In this document: positions 1-7,707 of the stretch, piece by piece | Layout of the letters: every line of letters starts with the position of its first letter | How positions within the stretch are numbered: the stretch's first letter is position 1 | Origin: a virus | IMG/VR virus record: IMGVR_UViG_3300046734_000708 | Span: 1 to 31,432 of that record | Strand: one strand, 5' to 3' | Length of the DNA stretch: 31,432 nucleotides | The notes under the pieces: model-generated | Told to the model about the DNA's origin: nothing | The model's database searches: none | What the model saw: only the letters and a program-made list of their open reading frames with translations | Made by a program: the position numbers and the translations under genes

Positions 1-378
1 ACCAGCACTACAGGCAACTTTGCGATCACCGGGCTCAACTCAACGGTTGTAGTCCGTGATGCAAGCATTGACATTTCACGCGATACGCTAGAAACCACAA
101 ACTTAGGTGAATCCAGCAGGGCTTATGTAGCGGGATTGCGTGGTGCAACAGGTAGCGCAACTTTGCTTTATGAAAACAGTTTGCTTGATGATGTCTACGC
201 CAAAATAAATACTGATTCGCAAGGCGGCATCACCGCAACGCTGACGCTGACCACAGGCAAGACGATTTCAGGCAGTGTGTTGATTACTAGCGTAGGTTCA
301 ACCGTAACTGTGGGTGATGTCACAAGTACAAATGTTGCATTTACGTTTACTGGTGACCTAACTGTCTCCTCGACGTAA
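1..378 (+). CDS. Tail tube-like protein, C-terminal part (5' end outside window)
   Basis: The frame is open from the first base to the TAA at 376-378, giving about 125 residues of a protein that starts upstream. The sequence is Thr/Ser/Val/Gly-rich and beta-strand-like, with a segment reading DISRDTLETTNLGESSRAYV followed by AGLRGATGS. This resembles lambda-type tail tube proteins, where an 'ETTTLG..ARTYVPGL'-like segment precedes the second half of the beta-barrel. The stop overlaps the next start (TAATG), so the two are translationally coupled tail genes. The family call is from remembered motif resemblance; the missing N-terminus prevents a firm assignment. Confidence 0.6.
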   Translation, partial: TSTTGNFAITGLNSTVVVRDASIDISRDTLETTNLGESSRAYVAGLRGATGSATLLYENSLLDDVYAKINTDSQGGITATLTLTTGKTISGSVLITSVGSTVTVGDVTSTNVAFTFTGDLTVSST

Positions 379-1421
379 TGGCTGTTCTTGGCACATTTGG
401 CCGCATCGTAATCAAGCGTTCTGCCCCTCAGCCTGAGGTAATAAATTTTGGCGCAATAAATCAAACGCAAAAGCTCTATACATTGACTCAGACGGGATAC
501 AGAAACGGCGATCTCGTCGAGATTGCCTCAACGACAAACTGGCCAAATACGTCATCATCAGACGTGGGATTGGTCCCAGCTTATGTAGCGAACATTCCTT
601 TTGAATGGCGCGACAGGTTAGAGATGGTTGACTACACCGAGCCATATCCAACAGCACTGGGAGGCACTCCATATAAAAATCAGCTTTATATCAGCGTCGA
701 TCAGCTCAACCGCATCGCGTTTTATCGAAACAGAAATTCAGCTTTGCGTAACGTCAAGGCAGACCGCGAAAGCCTTGATTTAATCCAGCCCAGTGACACA
801 CTTGAGTTTCGTCTTGTGAATGATTGGCGGATTGAATGTGGCCTTAAAAGTTGGAACCTAAGCCTTGACGCGCAAGAGCTGGATACCACTGGTCTCGGAG
901 ATAAATTCTTTGATGGCGTCAAATCAACCATTAAGGGCGGCGGAACATTTGATTTCATAGTTGAACGTGAAACAATCGACCCAAAAAACAGCACCATTAT
1001 TAGCATCCCTAATTATCAAAATGCTGTTCTTTGGACAGGTTCAGCCGATGTGACGACGCTGGTTGATGCCAGCATCACAGATAACCCCAGCTCAACCGGG
1101 AATTACAACAATGCAAGCGTTACAGGAGTAGAGCCAGCGCCGAGGCAATACGCGCTGATGGCACGATCTGGCACAAGCAACTTGATGAGGCTTTTGCTTG
1201 AGACTCAAGATCAGGCGGAGGCCGATGCAGAGTTTTGGATGATCTCTGAGGAAGCAGCGCGATCAGACAGCGCAAGCGTTGTAAAAGAGCCTGGGGACTT
1301 GTTTTACCGAACAAAAATCATCATTACATCAAATGCGATTAGCACAACTGCAGTTGACATCATCACGGGATCAGCTGCATTCGTGACCGTGCGTGAGGTT
1401 GAACTGCTCGAAGGGTTGTGA
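378..1421 (+). CDS. Phage tail protein, probably tail-tube fold
   Basis: A 347-residue protein starting at the ATG that shares its A with the preceding TAA. It has no signal peptide or membrane segment. A stretch near residues 155-200 (LKSWNLSLDAQELDTTGLG, then GVKSTIKGGGTFDF) and a C-terminal part with alternating strands (KIIITSNAISTTAV ... FVTVREVELLEG) look like the beta-barrel of virion tube proteins, in which an LDTT.LG loop precedes strands around a GGG turn. The neighbours are the partial tail-tube-like gene and the tail fibre, so a virion role is well supported. The exact position (tube, tube terminator or baseplate ring) is not clear from sequence. Confidence 0.6.
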   Translation: MAVLGTFGRIVIKRSAPQPEVINFGAINQTQKLYTLTQTGYRNGDLVEIASTTNWPNTSSSDVGLVPAYVANIPFEWRDRLEMVDYTEPYPTALGGTPYKNQLYISVDQLNRIAFYRNRNSALRNVKADRESLDLIQPSDTLEFRLVNDWRIECGLKSWNLSLDAQELDTTGLGDKFFDGVKSTIKGGGTFDFIVERETIDPKNSTIISIPNYQNAVLWTGSADVTTLVDASITDNPSSTGNYNNASVTGVEPAPRQYALMARSGTSNLMRLLLETQDQAEADAEFWMISEEAARSDSASVVKEPGDLFYRTKIIITSNAISTTAVDIITGSAAFVTVREVELLEGL

Positions 1422-1467
1422 CGCTTATGATGAAGGCATTAAACGGCAGCGACTGGAGTAGGCATCG

Positions 1468-4400
1468 ATGACCGACATCATTATCCATAAGCACTCGATC
1501 ACCGAGAGCGACGTACCAGCAGCCTCTGAAATTGACATCGGTGAGCTGGCGATTCAAGCAGCTGACGGTCATATCTATCTAAAAAAAACCGATGGCACAA
1601 TCAACCGTGTCACGATGCTGCCAGGTGGCACTCAGCAGCAGGTTCTGTATAAGGCTGGCGCAGGTGATTACGCACTGGGCTGGGGGACGATCAGCTCAAC
1701 ATCGATAGGTGGCACGCTATGGAGCGAGGTTGTTGCAGAAGTGCAGCGTGTTTTTGCGTTGGTTGAAGGCACAGCATCTGTTTTGCTATCGGCACCGGCA
1801 ACGCTCACCGCCGGTAGCGCTGGCCCGCTTACTGTCAGCGTTGCTGATTCGTCCTATTTGACAGACGGCACCAGCATCACGGGCGTGCTAGGTACGGTGT
1901 ATGGAACGCTAAGCCGCAGCGGCACCACATATTCATTTGTTTCAAGTCAAAGTTATACAAGTGACGTTACTTTTGCAACTGGAACACGATTTGCAGCTGC
2001 ATTTCTAAACGACACATTTAATCCGCTACGGATTGGCAGCGCCGAGGTTGAAGATAATAACAGCTATACGGAGGGCTCAGGATACAGCCATGCCGTTGTT
2101 GATTCTGCGGGGCGTGTTGGATATGGCCTTAAGCATGACGGCACTTTTGGTGTTCCAAGCGGCAACATTGACTTAGACAACGCAAAAGTTCAAGAAGATG
2201 TTAGTTTTGCAGATGGATCTGACTATGCGCGGGTTGAAGTTGATATTTCTGGGCGTATTGCCTGGGGCATTAAGAAGGATGGTACTGTTGCGATCAGAAA
2301 GGCTTTAGTCCAAGGCAATAACACTATTGAAGGCAACAGCACTGTTCAAGGCAACAGCACTGTTGAGGGCAATAGCACTGTTGAGGGCAATAGCACTGTT
2401 CAAGGCAACTTAACAGTTCAAGGCGAAACCGTCACCATTGACGTAACTAACCTAACTATTGAAGACAATACAATTCTCTTGAATAAGGGAGAATCAGGCA
2501 ATGGAGTTTCATTAGGCAGCGCAGGCATTGAAGTTGATCGAGGTGCAGCAGATAACGTCAAATTTGAATGGAATGAAGCAGATCAGGCATGGGTTGCAGA
2601 AGAATCAATTAAGACTAATTCCTCTTTGTTTTTTAATGGCTCATCTTCAGAAGAAAATTTATCTTACACGGAGGGATCGGGATACAGCCATGCCGTTGTT
2701 GATTCTGCGGGGCGTGTTGGATATGGCCTTAAGTCTGATGGATCGTTTGATATTAACGGAGCAGTTGCCACAAAAACAGAACTAGGCTATGAAGCTTATG
2801 CAAAAGTTGAGTTAGACGATAACAATCGAATTTCCCGCGCTATTCTTGCATCAGGCAAACAATATTTCCCCAAGGCTGATTTTGATGAATTGACGATTAG
2901 GGGGGAGCCGGTAGTTGTAACTTCTAACAGCATAGCGGGCGGGTCGCTAGGGTTGTTTGAGTCACGTTTTGACGGCACAAACAACCAAATTTATCGTCAC
3001 TACAACGGCATTGAAAGCCAACTGACGAGCCAAGGAGACAACACTGGGATTTCGTTTACAGATGAAACTGAAAAGCGGATATTATTTTATACCACCCGAA
3101 ATGAGGCATCAGAACCCTATGTGATGGATGCTGATGGGGACTATCAGTGCCCTGCAGTCAGCTCAACGGATATTGCCTGGTGGGGCGATTCAATGGCTTC
3201 TGGTCAAGAAGCAGGCATTGGAACGGCACTTACTGGGCTGGGTGACATCACATCTCGAACAATCAGAAACTTCGGCTACGGAGGGCAATCGTCGATTGTG
3301 GTCGCCATGAGGCAAGGCGCAACAGACTGGACAGGTGAAATCAGTCCGGGCAACACGACCGGCACGATCCCAGCGCTAAATTCCGATTATGTTTCTATCG
3401 GTAACTTTAGAAACTCAATCCTTACAGGTAACATTCAAAAACACGCTGCACTTATAGCTACACAAGGGTGGACCGTAGACGAGGATCCCCTGTCTTATGG
3501 AACGTGGCAGGCATCGGATCCCCCCAATGCGCAATACAGTTCATACAAGTTGGTTGACGTATCTATCAACGGAGTGGAGGGCAATATCTGGCGTATCGGA
3601 TCCAATCACGCAAGTGGTTATGTATTCAAGCGCAAATCCAGCGGAACCTCCGTAACAGTGACTAATCCAGTCAACATCAAAGTCCTTGGCAACGGTTACG
3701 ACAACACACTAGGCAACGCTCTGACCAATCGAGAGCATGTGCAGTTCACTAGCATCCTGTGGCCCTTTGGAGCGCACACTCCAGGTGGCTTTGCGGCTGA
3801 TAACTACGCCTTTTCGGTGGACATTGAGCGCGATGTACTTAACGCTATGCTGACGCAACTAAGGCCGATAAGCAAACGAGTAATCCTGCTTTATGAGCAA
3901 AGGTCAAACCCTACCAGCAGAAGCACGAATTACATTAGAGATATAATCTATAAAGACGAGTTTTCAGACATATATTATGACTATACCTCTCATTTTGCTA
4001 ACGGTGCAGGCAGCATTCCATCATTCAAGGACTGGTTCAACACAAATCATCCAAGCGATTACGCCGACTCAGTGGTTGGATGGCAGGCTCCGTTTGAAAC
4101 TTACAACGGCACGTCAATAGCCGTAATTCCAACGACTAACGCCGTTTCAACCATCTCATTAACCGCAGATGGATCAAGTGGGATTACAGACGGCACCTAC
4201 CTGAGTGTAGATACAACGACGCCAGACCCTAACAACAACCCGTCGTCCAAAGCCCGATGCAGGCTAGGGATCGTAGCATCTGGTGGAGTCGTCCAGAGCG
4301 CATGGGTTCGGGAGGGGGGCCTTGACTATGCCGTCAACGACGTACTCACGATACCGGTTGGAGCCATCGGCAACACAGCGAACATCACCGCGACAGTCAG

Positions 4401-4599
4401 CTCCATTAGCAACGAGGTCGTCGGAATCGTGCGCAGTCAAAACGGCAGCATCGACGCCTCTCTAAGCTATTCTGAGTTCGATGTAGACAATGGATACCTC
4501 CCGAGAAGTGCGCTACGCGATGGCGTTCACTTTAATAATTACGGAGAGGAATACCTGAATCTTCTCCTGGCCCATCGTATTCAGTCCTTCAATTGGTAA
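1468..4599 (+). CDS. Tail fibre / receptor-binding protein with SGNH (GDSL-like) hydrolase domain
   Basis: A 1043-residue protein. Residues 1-50 look like the N-terminal attachment domain of the major tropism determinant type (IDIGELAIQAADGHIYLKK). Residues about 190-510 are repeat-rich: four related segments of the type Y.xA.VD..GRI..GIK.DGT, and six hexapeptides GNSTVQ/E at 283-318 likely to form a beta-helical shaft. A C-terminal SGNH hydrolase domain follows: G573-D574-S575 (block I, nucleophile Ser575), GYGGQSS at 603-609 (block II), and D1018-G-V-H1021 (block V Asp/His). The block III position, normally G.ND, reads G768-A-H-T, so the usual oxyanion Asn is replaced. A beta-rich insertion of roughly 120 residues (about 881-1005) separates blocks III and V. 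A plausible role is deacetylating or de-esterifying the host surface polysaccharide during adsorption. Start ATG at 1468; the next gene follows after 6 bases. Confidence 0.8.
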   Translation: MTDIIIHKHSITESDVPAASEIDIGELAIQAADGHIYLKKTDGTINRVTMLPGGTQQQVLYKAGAGDYALGWGTISSTSIGGTLWSEVVAEVQRVFALVEGTASVLLSAPATLTAGSAGPLTVSVADSSYLTDGTSITGVLGTVYGTLSRSGTTYSFVSSQSYTSDVTFATGTRFAAAFLNDTFNPLRIGSAEVEDNNSYTEGSGYSHAVVDSAGRVGYGLKHDGTFGVPSGNIDLDNAKVQEDVSFADGSDYARVEVDISGRIAWGIKKDGTVAIRKALVQGNNTIEGNSTVQGNSTVEGNSTVEGNSTVQGNLTVQGETVTIDVTNLTIEDNTILLNKGESGNGVSLGSAGIEVDRGAADNVKFEWNEADQAWVAEESIKTNSSLFFNGSSSEENLSYTEGSGYSHAVVDSAGRVGYGLKSDGSFDINGAVATKTELGYEAYAKVELDDNNRISRAILASGKQYFPKADFDELTIRGEPVVVTSNSIAGGSLGLFESRFDGTNNQIYRHYNGIESQLTSQGDNTGISFTDETEKRILFYTTRNEASEPYVMDADGDYQCPAVSSTDIAWWGDSMASGQEAGIGTALTGLGDITSRTIRNFGYGGQSSIVVAMRQGATDWTGEISPGNTTGTIPALNSDYVSIGNFRNSILTGNIQKHAALIATQGWTVDEDPLSYGTWQASDPPNAQYSSYKLVDVSINGVEGNIWRIGSNHASGYVFKRKSSGTSVTVTNPVNIKVLGNGYDNTLGNALTNREHVQFTSILWPFGAHTPGGFAADNYAFSVDIERDVLNAMLTQLRPISKRVILLYEQRSNPTSRSTNYIRDIIYKDEFSDIYYDYTSHFANGAGSIPSFKDWFNTNHPSDYADSVVGWQAPFETYNGTSIAVIPTTNAVSTISLTADGSSGITDGTYLSVDTTTPDPNNNPSSKARCRLGIVASGGVVQSAWVREGGLDYAVNDVLTIPVGAIGNTANITATVSSISNEVVGIVRSQNGSIDASLSYSEFDVDNGYLPRSALRDGVHFNNYGEEYLNLLLAHRIQSFNW
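2080..2733 (+). repeat. 54-bp direct repeat (copies 2080-2133 and 2680-2733)
   Basis: Bases 2080-2133 and 2680-2733 are identical, exactly 600 bp apart, with similarity reaching upstream to about 2064/2664. They encode GYSHAVVDSAGRVGYGLK twice within the tail fibre. Two weaker protein-level copies lie between and after them (residues about 245-275 and 435-465). Identity at third codon positions suggests recent duplication or gene conversion. Confidence 0.9.
2314..2421 (+). repeat. 18-bp tandem repeat, six units, in tail fibre gene
   Basis: Six consecutive 18-bp units begin with GGC at 2314, 2332, 2350, 2368, 2386 and 2404. The middle four read GGCAAYAGCACTGTTSAR and encode Gly-Asn-Ser-Thr-Val-Glu/Gln; the first and last have diverged. 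A degenerate seventh unit (GETVTI) follows. Such in-frame repeats can change number by slippage and so alter shaft length. Confidence 0.9.
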
Positions 4600-4605
4600 C
4601 TTTCC

Positions 4606-5556
4606 ATGACACTGATCACTCGCCTCAGCACAAACTTCACTGACACAACGCTTCCGGTTTTGGTAAAGGATCCTGTCATTCCGGCTGCCGGCAGCCGGTT
4701 CTTGTGGGACTTCAAGAACCCTGGCACTTGGAGCGGTGGCGCGACAATCACAGCTTCCGATCCCCTGTATTCTTTGGCTCGTATTGAAGGCGCAACCGGG
4801 CTAAATGTAGGCGACTCCTATATCACTAGCCAGACGACAGCGCGACCGGCTACAGATGCGCCAATAATCATGAATCATGACCAGGCTACTGGTCGAGTAA
4901 CTTTTCCGGCTCAATCTGGGTCGGTTAGTGGTCGTTATGCGCGTTTCATGGAAAGCGCGACGGAGGGAAAATATATTTTCAACGACTTGTCAGATGGTTA
5001 TTGCATGTCGATGTGGCTCTACTTTTCTAGCGGTATGGGCAGCACAAATCGTAGTTTTATGCTCCACAAGCCCTATCTAATCGGCAGGTTTGGGCTGTTT
5101 GTTTCAGTCAGGGAAGATTTTATTAATTTTCAGAGGTCAACTGGAAGTGGTTTTCCGAAGGATCAAAGCACAACTATTTCCGCTGACGCTAAATACCAAT
5201 CAAGCCATACTGGATTCGCAACCGATGCAATTCATCGCGTGGGCTTTGCTTGGTATAAAGACAGCAACGGAGACTGGTATCAAAAAGCTGTCCTGGATGA
5301 AAGCACCCCTACAGCAGAATTGCCTACTCCTAACTTTGGCACTGCTGGTTTGGATCTAGGCCAAACCACGCACGACGGTGCGCAAGACCCAAATCAGCTG
5401 CTTTCAGTCGGAATGGATACCTCATACACCGCTGACCTTTACGGCACGGGTTTTGGATTGTATCGGGTCTATGTCGAAAACATCACAGAATCAGGCCGCA
5501 CTCCTGAACAAGTGTGGGCTGCCGACTGGGCACGCGGTAACGGGCGCTTTAGCTAA
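4606..5556 (+). CDS. Virion protein, lectin-like (LamG/concanavalin-type) candidate
   Basis: A 316-residue protein that starts 6 bp after the tail fibre stop. It lacks membrane segments and is rich in aromatic residues and short strands. Stretches such as SMWLYFSSGMGSTNRSFML, IHRVGFAWYKDSNGDWYQKA and GLYRVYVENITESGRTPEQV resemble the jelly-roll pattern of phage concanavalin-like domains, which bind glycans. The position between the fibre and the lysis genes fits an accessory adhesin or second fibre component. The fold call is my inference; no catalytic motif is visible. Confidence 0.55.
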   Translation: MTLITRLSTNFTDTTLPVLVKDPVIPAAGSRFLWDFKNPGTWSGGATITASDPLYSLARIEGATGLNVGDSYITSQTTARPATDAPIIMNHDQATGRVTFPAQSGSVSGRYARFMESATEGKYIFNDLSDGYCMSMWLYFSSGMGSTNRSFMLHKPYLIGRFGLFVSVREDFINFQRSTGSGFPKDQSTTISADAKYQSSHTGFATDAIHRVGFAWYKDSNGDWYQKAVLDESTPTAELPTPNFGTAGLDLGQTTHDGAQDPNQLLSVGMDTSYTADLYGTGFGLYRVYVENITESGRTPEQVWAADWARGNGRFS

Positions 5557-5559
5557 CCA

Positions 5560-5688
5560 ATGGATTCCCGTACACTTGAAAATTGGAGGGCTATTGAAAA
5601 AGCCCTTCGAGAGGCTGGTAAAACTGACTGCATGTTTTACCGGCGTGCGGTCGCAATTGTTGCTGGCAGGCCGGACCCTCTAAAATGA
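5560..5688 (+). CDS. Small conserved-looking protein, 42 aa
   Basis: A short frame from ATG 5560 to TGA 5688 encodes 42 residues (start MDSRTLENWRAIEKALREAG, end AVAIVAGRPDPLK). It lies 3 bp after the preceding stop and fills an otherwise empty gap in a tightly packed rightward operon. It is predicted to be one or two amphipathic helices. I have an impression of similar small proteins in cyanophage tail-to-lysis gaps but cannot name a family. Function unknown. Confidence 0.55.
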   Translation: MDSRTLENWRAIEKALREAGKTDCMFYRRAVAIVAGRPDPLK

Positions 5689-5689
5689 C

Positions 5690-5706
5690 AAAGCAGGGAG
5701 TGCTTT
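5690..5706 (+). promoter_or_regulatory. Small hairpin carrying the Shine-Dalgarno in its loop
   Basis: AAAGCA at 5690-5695 pairs with TGCTTT at 5701-5706, leaving GGGAG in the loop. GGGAG is the likely ribosome-binding sequence for the GTG start at 5712. A 6-bp AT-rich stem is weak, so any effect on translation would be modest. Confidence 0.35.
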
Positions 5707-5711
5707 AAGCC

Positions 5712-5990
5712 GTGGTTGATATTATTGCTCCGCTGGCTGCAGCGTCACTTGCGATTTTCGGGGATCGGGCTCTAAGCCGTCAAAACCGGGGGAAGGACAA
5801 CGCTCAACGGTCTCGCGATGAGCTACGAGAGACGATGATCGCGCTGGCCAAACTCACGGGGGCAGTTGAACAGATCGGAAGCGCCCTGCAGGAACTTCAC
5901 CTGGACATGAAGGCTGATCGTACCGCGATCTATAAATTGTTGAACGAACAGGGAAACAGGATTACGGCTTTAGAAGCCGGGAAGGATTAG
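5712..5990 (+). CDS. Small N-terminally hydrophobic coiled-coil protein; lysis-associated candidate
   Basis: A 92-residue protein that starts with GTG at 5712; the GGGAG 11 bases upstream supports that start. Residues 3-20 are hydrophobic (IIAPLAAASLAIFGDRAL). A charged region follows, then a long heptad-like helix (about residues 35-90: LAKLTGAVEQIGSALQELHL, then MKADRTAIYKLLNEQGNRI). A membrane anchor plus coiled coil next to an endolysin is the layout of holin accessory or haemolysin XhlA-like proteins and of some spanins, but the topology is the reverse of XhlA. Lysis involvement is inferred from context only. Confidence 0.55.
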   Translation: MVDIIAPLAAASLAIFGDRALSRQNRGKDNAQRSRDELRETMIALAKLTGAVEQIGSALQELHLDMKADRTAIYKLLNEQGNRITALEAGKD

Positions 5991-6017
5991 AATTCACTTA
6001 AGGTAATGGAGTGACCG

Positions 6018-6167
6018 ATGAGTATTGAAGAAATCTTGGCATCACCGATCACTTGGATTGTGATTGCTGCCGCTTCAGAGGTCATTGCGCTATCTCCGAT
6101 GCGCGATAACAGCTTGATTCAAGTTATTTTTCATTCGCTGCGAGCGTTGAAGGGGGAAAAGGGTTAA
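6018..6167 (+). CDS. Small membrane protein, holin-like candidate, 49 aa
   Basis: ATG 6018 to TAA 6167, preceded by GGAG about 7 bases upstream. It encodes 49 residues: MSIEEILASPITWIVIAAAS, then a hydrophobic continuation to about residue 27 and a charged tail ending LKGEKG. One clear transmembrane helix (about 9-27) and a basic C-terminus, between the coiled-coil protein and the endolysin, fit a small holin or antiholin. No family-specific motif is visible. The gene is short enough to be missed by automated gene callers. Confidence 0.55.
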   Translation: MSIEEILASPITWIVIAAASEVIALSPMRDNSLIQVIFHSLRALKGEKG

Positions 6168-6208
6168 TCCCTGCTGACGGGCGGTGGTTGTTCAGATTCT
6201 CGACGCGA

Positions 6209-6289
6209 TCACCGCTGGATTTCGCGCTTGACGCCATCCAGCGTCGTCAGCTTGAGGCAACGCTGACATAGGTCACAGCCGCCAGTCAT
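6209..6289 (-). CDS. Possible 26-aa Cys-rich peptide, antisense in the pre-endolysin gap
   Basis: The gap 6168-6333 has no obvious rightward gene. On the minus strand an ATG at 6289 opens a 26-codon frame ending at 6209, with a CDLCQRC cluster near its N-terminus and a helical tail (TTLDGVKREIQR). The composition looks protein-like, but the frame is short and has no clear ribosome-binding site. A 19-codon rightward frame at 6288-6347 also overlaps the endolysin start. Low confidence. Confidence 0.25.
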   Translation of the reverse strand: MTGGCDLCQRCLKLTTLDGVKREIQR

Positions 6290-6333
6290 GCCACCGCCCA
6301 AAACTGACGATCTGCACATCAAACCACCCTGGC

Positions 6334-7404
6334 ATGACGAACAGTAAGCCGATCAGCCTCGAACAGCTATTCCGCTATCACAAAGACTTGCCGCATCAAG
6401 CCGCAGCGATTCAAGAGCTAGAGGCAGATCTAAGCAAAAACGGCTATGAAATCGCGATGCGTCGCGATCGAGGCTGGTTTGCAACGTGGAGCCAATCGGG
6501 TAAGCAGCGCGACTATCAAGCGGCAATCGCACTGGTCCAGCAGTTTGAAGGCTTTCACCCTGACGCTTATCTTTGTCCTGCCGGAGTGTGGACGATCGGC
6601 TGGGGGAATACAACAAAGTCTGACGGTTCCCCGGTAGTTCCTGGCGACCGGATCAGCCAAGAGGCCGGCGATGCCCTGTTGCAAAAAACGATTGATGGGA
6701 TTGTTAGGGTATTGGCCGGGTCAATTCCGTACTGGTCCGTCATGAAGGAAAATCAGCAATCGGCGCTGATCAGTTTCGCGTTCAACCTAGGGAGCTATTT
6801 TTACGGCCAACCCGGCTTTGAGACGATTAGCCGTTGCCTGCGCGAGCGGACCTACCAGAGCGTGCCGAATGCGCTGCTGCTCTATCGAAATCCGGGCAGT
6901 GCGTTTGAGGCGGGCCTTACTCGCAGGCGAAAAGCTGAGGGCATGTTATGGGCTAAGGAACAGGCTGCAGCGCCAGAGCCTGCAATGATCCGGCCAGAGT
7001 CGCCATTTAGCACCCGGCTAACGCCACATATCACGCTAGGTGAATTTGCGCTTGGGCTTGAGGCGAGGCGTTTTGAGCATCAATATCAAGTAGATATGGC
7101 TGCTGAACTGGCGGCATTCCTTGAGCGTGTTCGCGTCAAATTTGGCGGAAAACCCGTAATTATCACCTCCGGCTACAGGCCACCAGCAATTAACAGATCG
7201 GTTGGTGGCGCATCGCAGAGTGAGCACCTATACGATCAGAAAGGCGTAGGCGCCGTGGATTTCTATGTAAAAAACGCTGACATCTGGGCGGTTCAGGCGT
7301 ATTGCGAGGACAATTGGCCGCATAGTGTTGGCCGTGCGGCATCGCGAGGCTTCGTCCATCTAGGGCGGAGAGAGGGCGGTTTGTGGGTCCGCTGGGATTA
7401 CTGA
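6334..7404 (+). CDS. Endolysin: GH24 lysozyme-type muramidase + M15 peptidase
   Basis: A 356-residue two-domain lysin. Residues about 8-35 form a helical N-terminal segment, and 58-210 a GH24 (T4 lysozyme-like) domain: FEG with catalytic Glu72, then GVWTIGWG with Thr87. The position nine residues after the Glu is Cys81 instead of the usual Asp, giving an E-C-T triad as in P1 Lyz. Residues about 225-356 form an M15-type zinc peptidase, with SGYRPPAINRSVGGASQSEH, then GAVDF and FVHLG supplying the H...D...H ligands. It should cleave glycan strands and stem-peptide bonds of peptidoglycan. There is no SAR or signal sequence, so release needs a holin. The HNH gene starts at the base after its stop. 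Confidence 0.88.
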   Translation: MTNSKPISLEQLFRYHKDLPHQAAAIQELEADLSKNGYEIAMRRDRGWFATWSQSGKQRDYQAAIALVQQFEGFHPDAYLCPAGVWTIGWGNTTKSDGSPVVPGDRISQEAGDALLQKTIDGIVRVLAGSIPYWSVMKENQQSALISFAFNLGSYFYGQPGFETISRCLRERTYQSVPNALLLYRNPGSAFEAGLTRRRKAEGMLWAKEQAAAPEPAMIRPESPFSTRLTPHITLGEFALGLEARRFEHQYQVDMAAELAAFLERVRVKFGGKPVIITSGYRPPAINRSVGGASQSEHLYDQKGVGAVDFYVKNADIWAVQAYCEDNWPHSVGRAASRGFVHLGRREGGLWVRWDY

Positions 7405-7707
7405 GTGTTCATCGATGGCGCCGAGCTGGTTCCCAAGAAATCAGCTCAGGCCAGGTTTAGGCGCAGCATCCTCACGGCGTTCGATCATAGGTGTGCCTAT
7501 TGCGGCGGTGAGCTCGCCACGGGGAACACGACGTTAGATCATGTGCGCCCAAAGGCAGCAGGCGGCCAGACAACCCCTGGGAACCTCGTGGCATGCTGTT
7601 CGCGATGCAACGGTAAGAAGGGGGCTCAGCCGTGGCGTGAGTGGTTCAGGTGTCAGCCGTTTTGGTCAGCCGATGGCGAAGCCAGTATTGAACGCTGGAT
7701 CACGTGA
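7405..7707 (+). CDS. HNH endonuclease
   Basis: A 100-residue protein that starts with GTG at 7405, directly after the endolysin TGA. It has a zinc-bracketed HNH core: C30-AYC33 and C65/C68 as metal ligands, D45-H46 as the first H, N60 as the central Asn, and CNGKKG at 68-73. The length and lack of extra DNA-binding domains fit a free-standing phage HNH protein. Such proteins are either homing nucleases or, near terminase genes, part of the packaging motor. Here it lies next to lysis genes, far from the terminase in this linear view, so homing or another role is as likely. Confidence 0.8.
   Translation: MFIDGAELVPKKSAQARFRRSILTAFDHRCAYCGGELATGNTTLDHVRPKAAGGQTTPGNLVACCSRCNGKKGAQPWREWFRCQPFWSADGEASIERWIT

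Noticed and set aside
2314-2421. CRISPR-like repeat array
   Set aside because: Repeats are in-frame codon repeats of 18 bp with no spacers.
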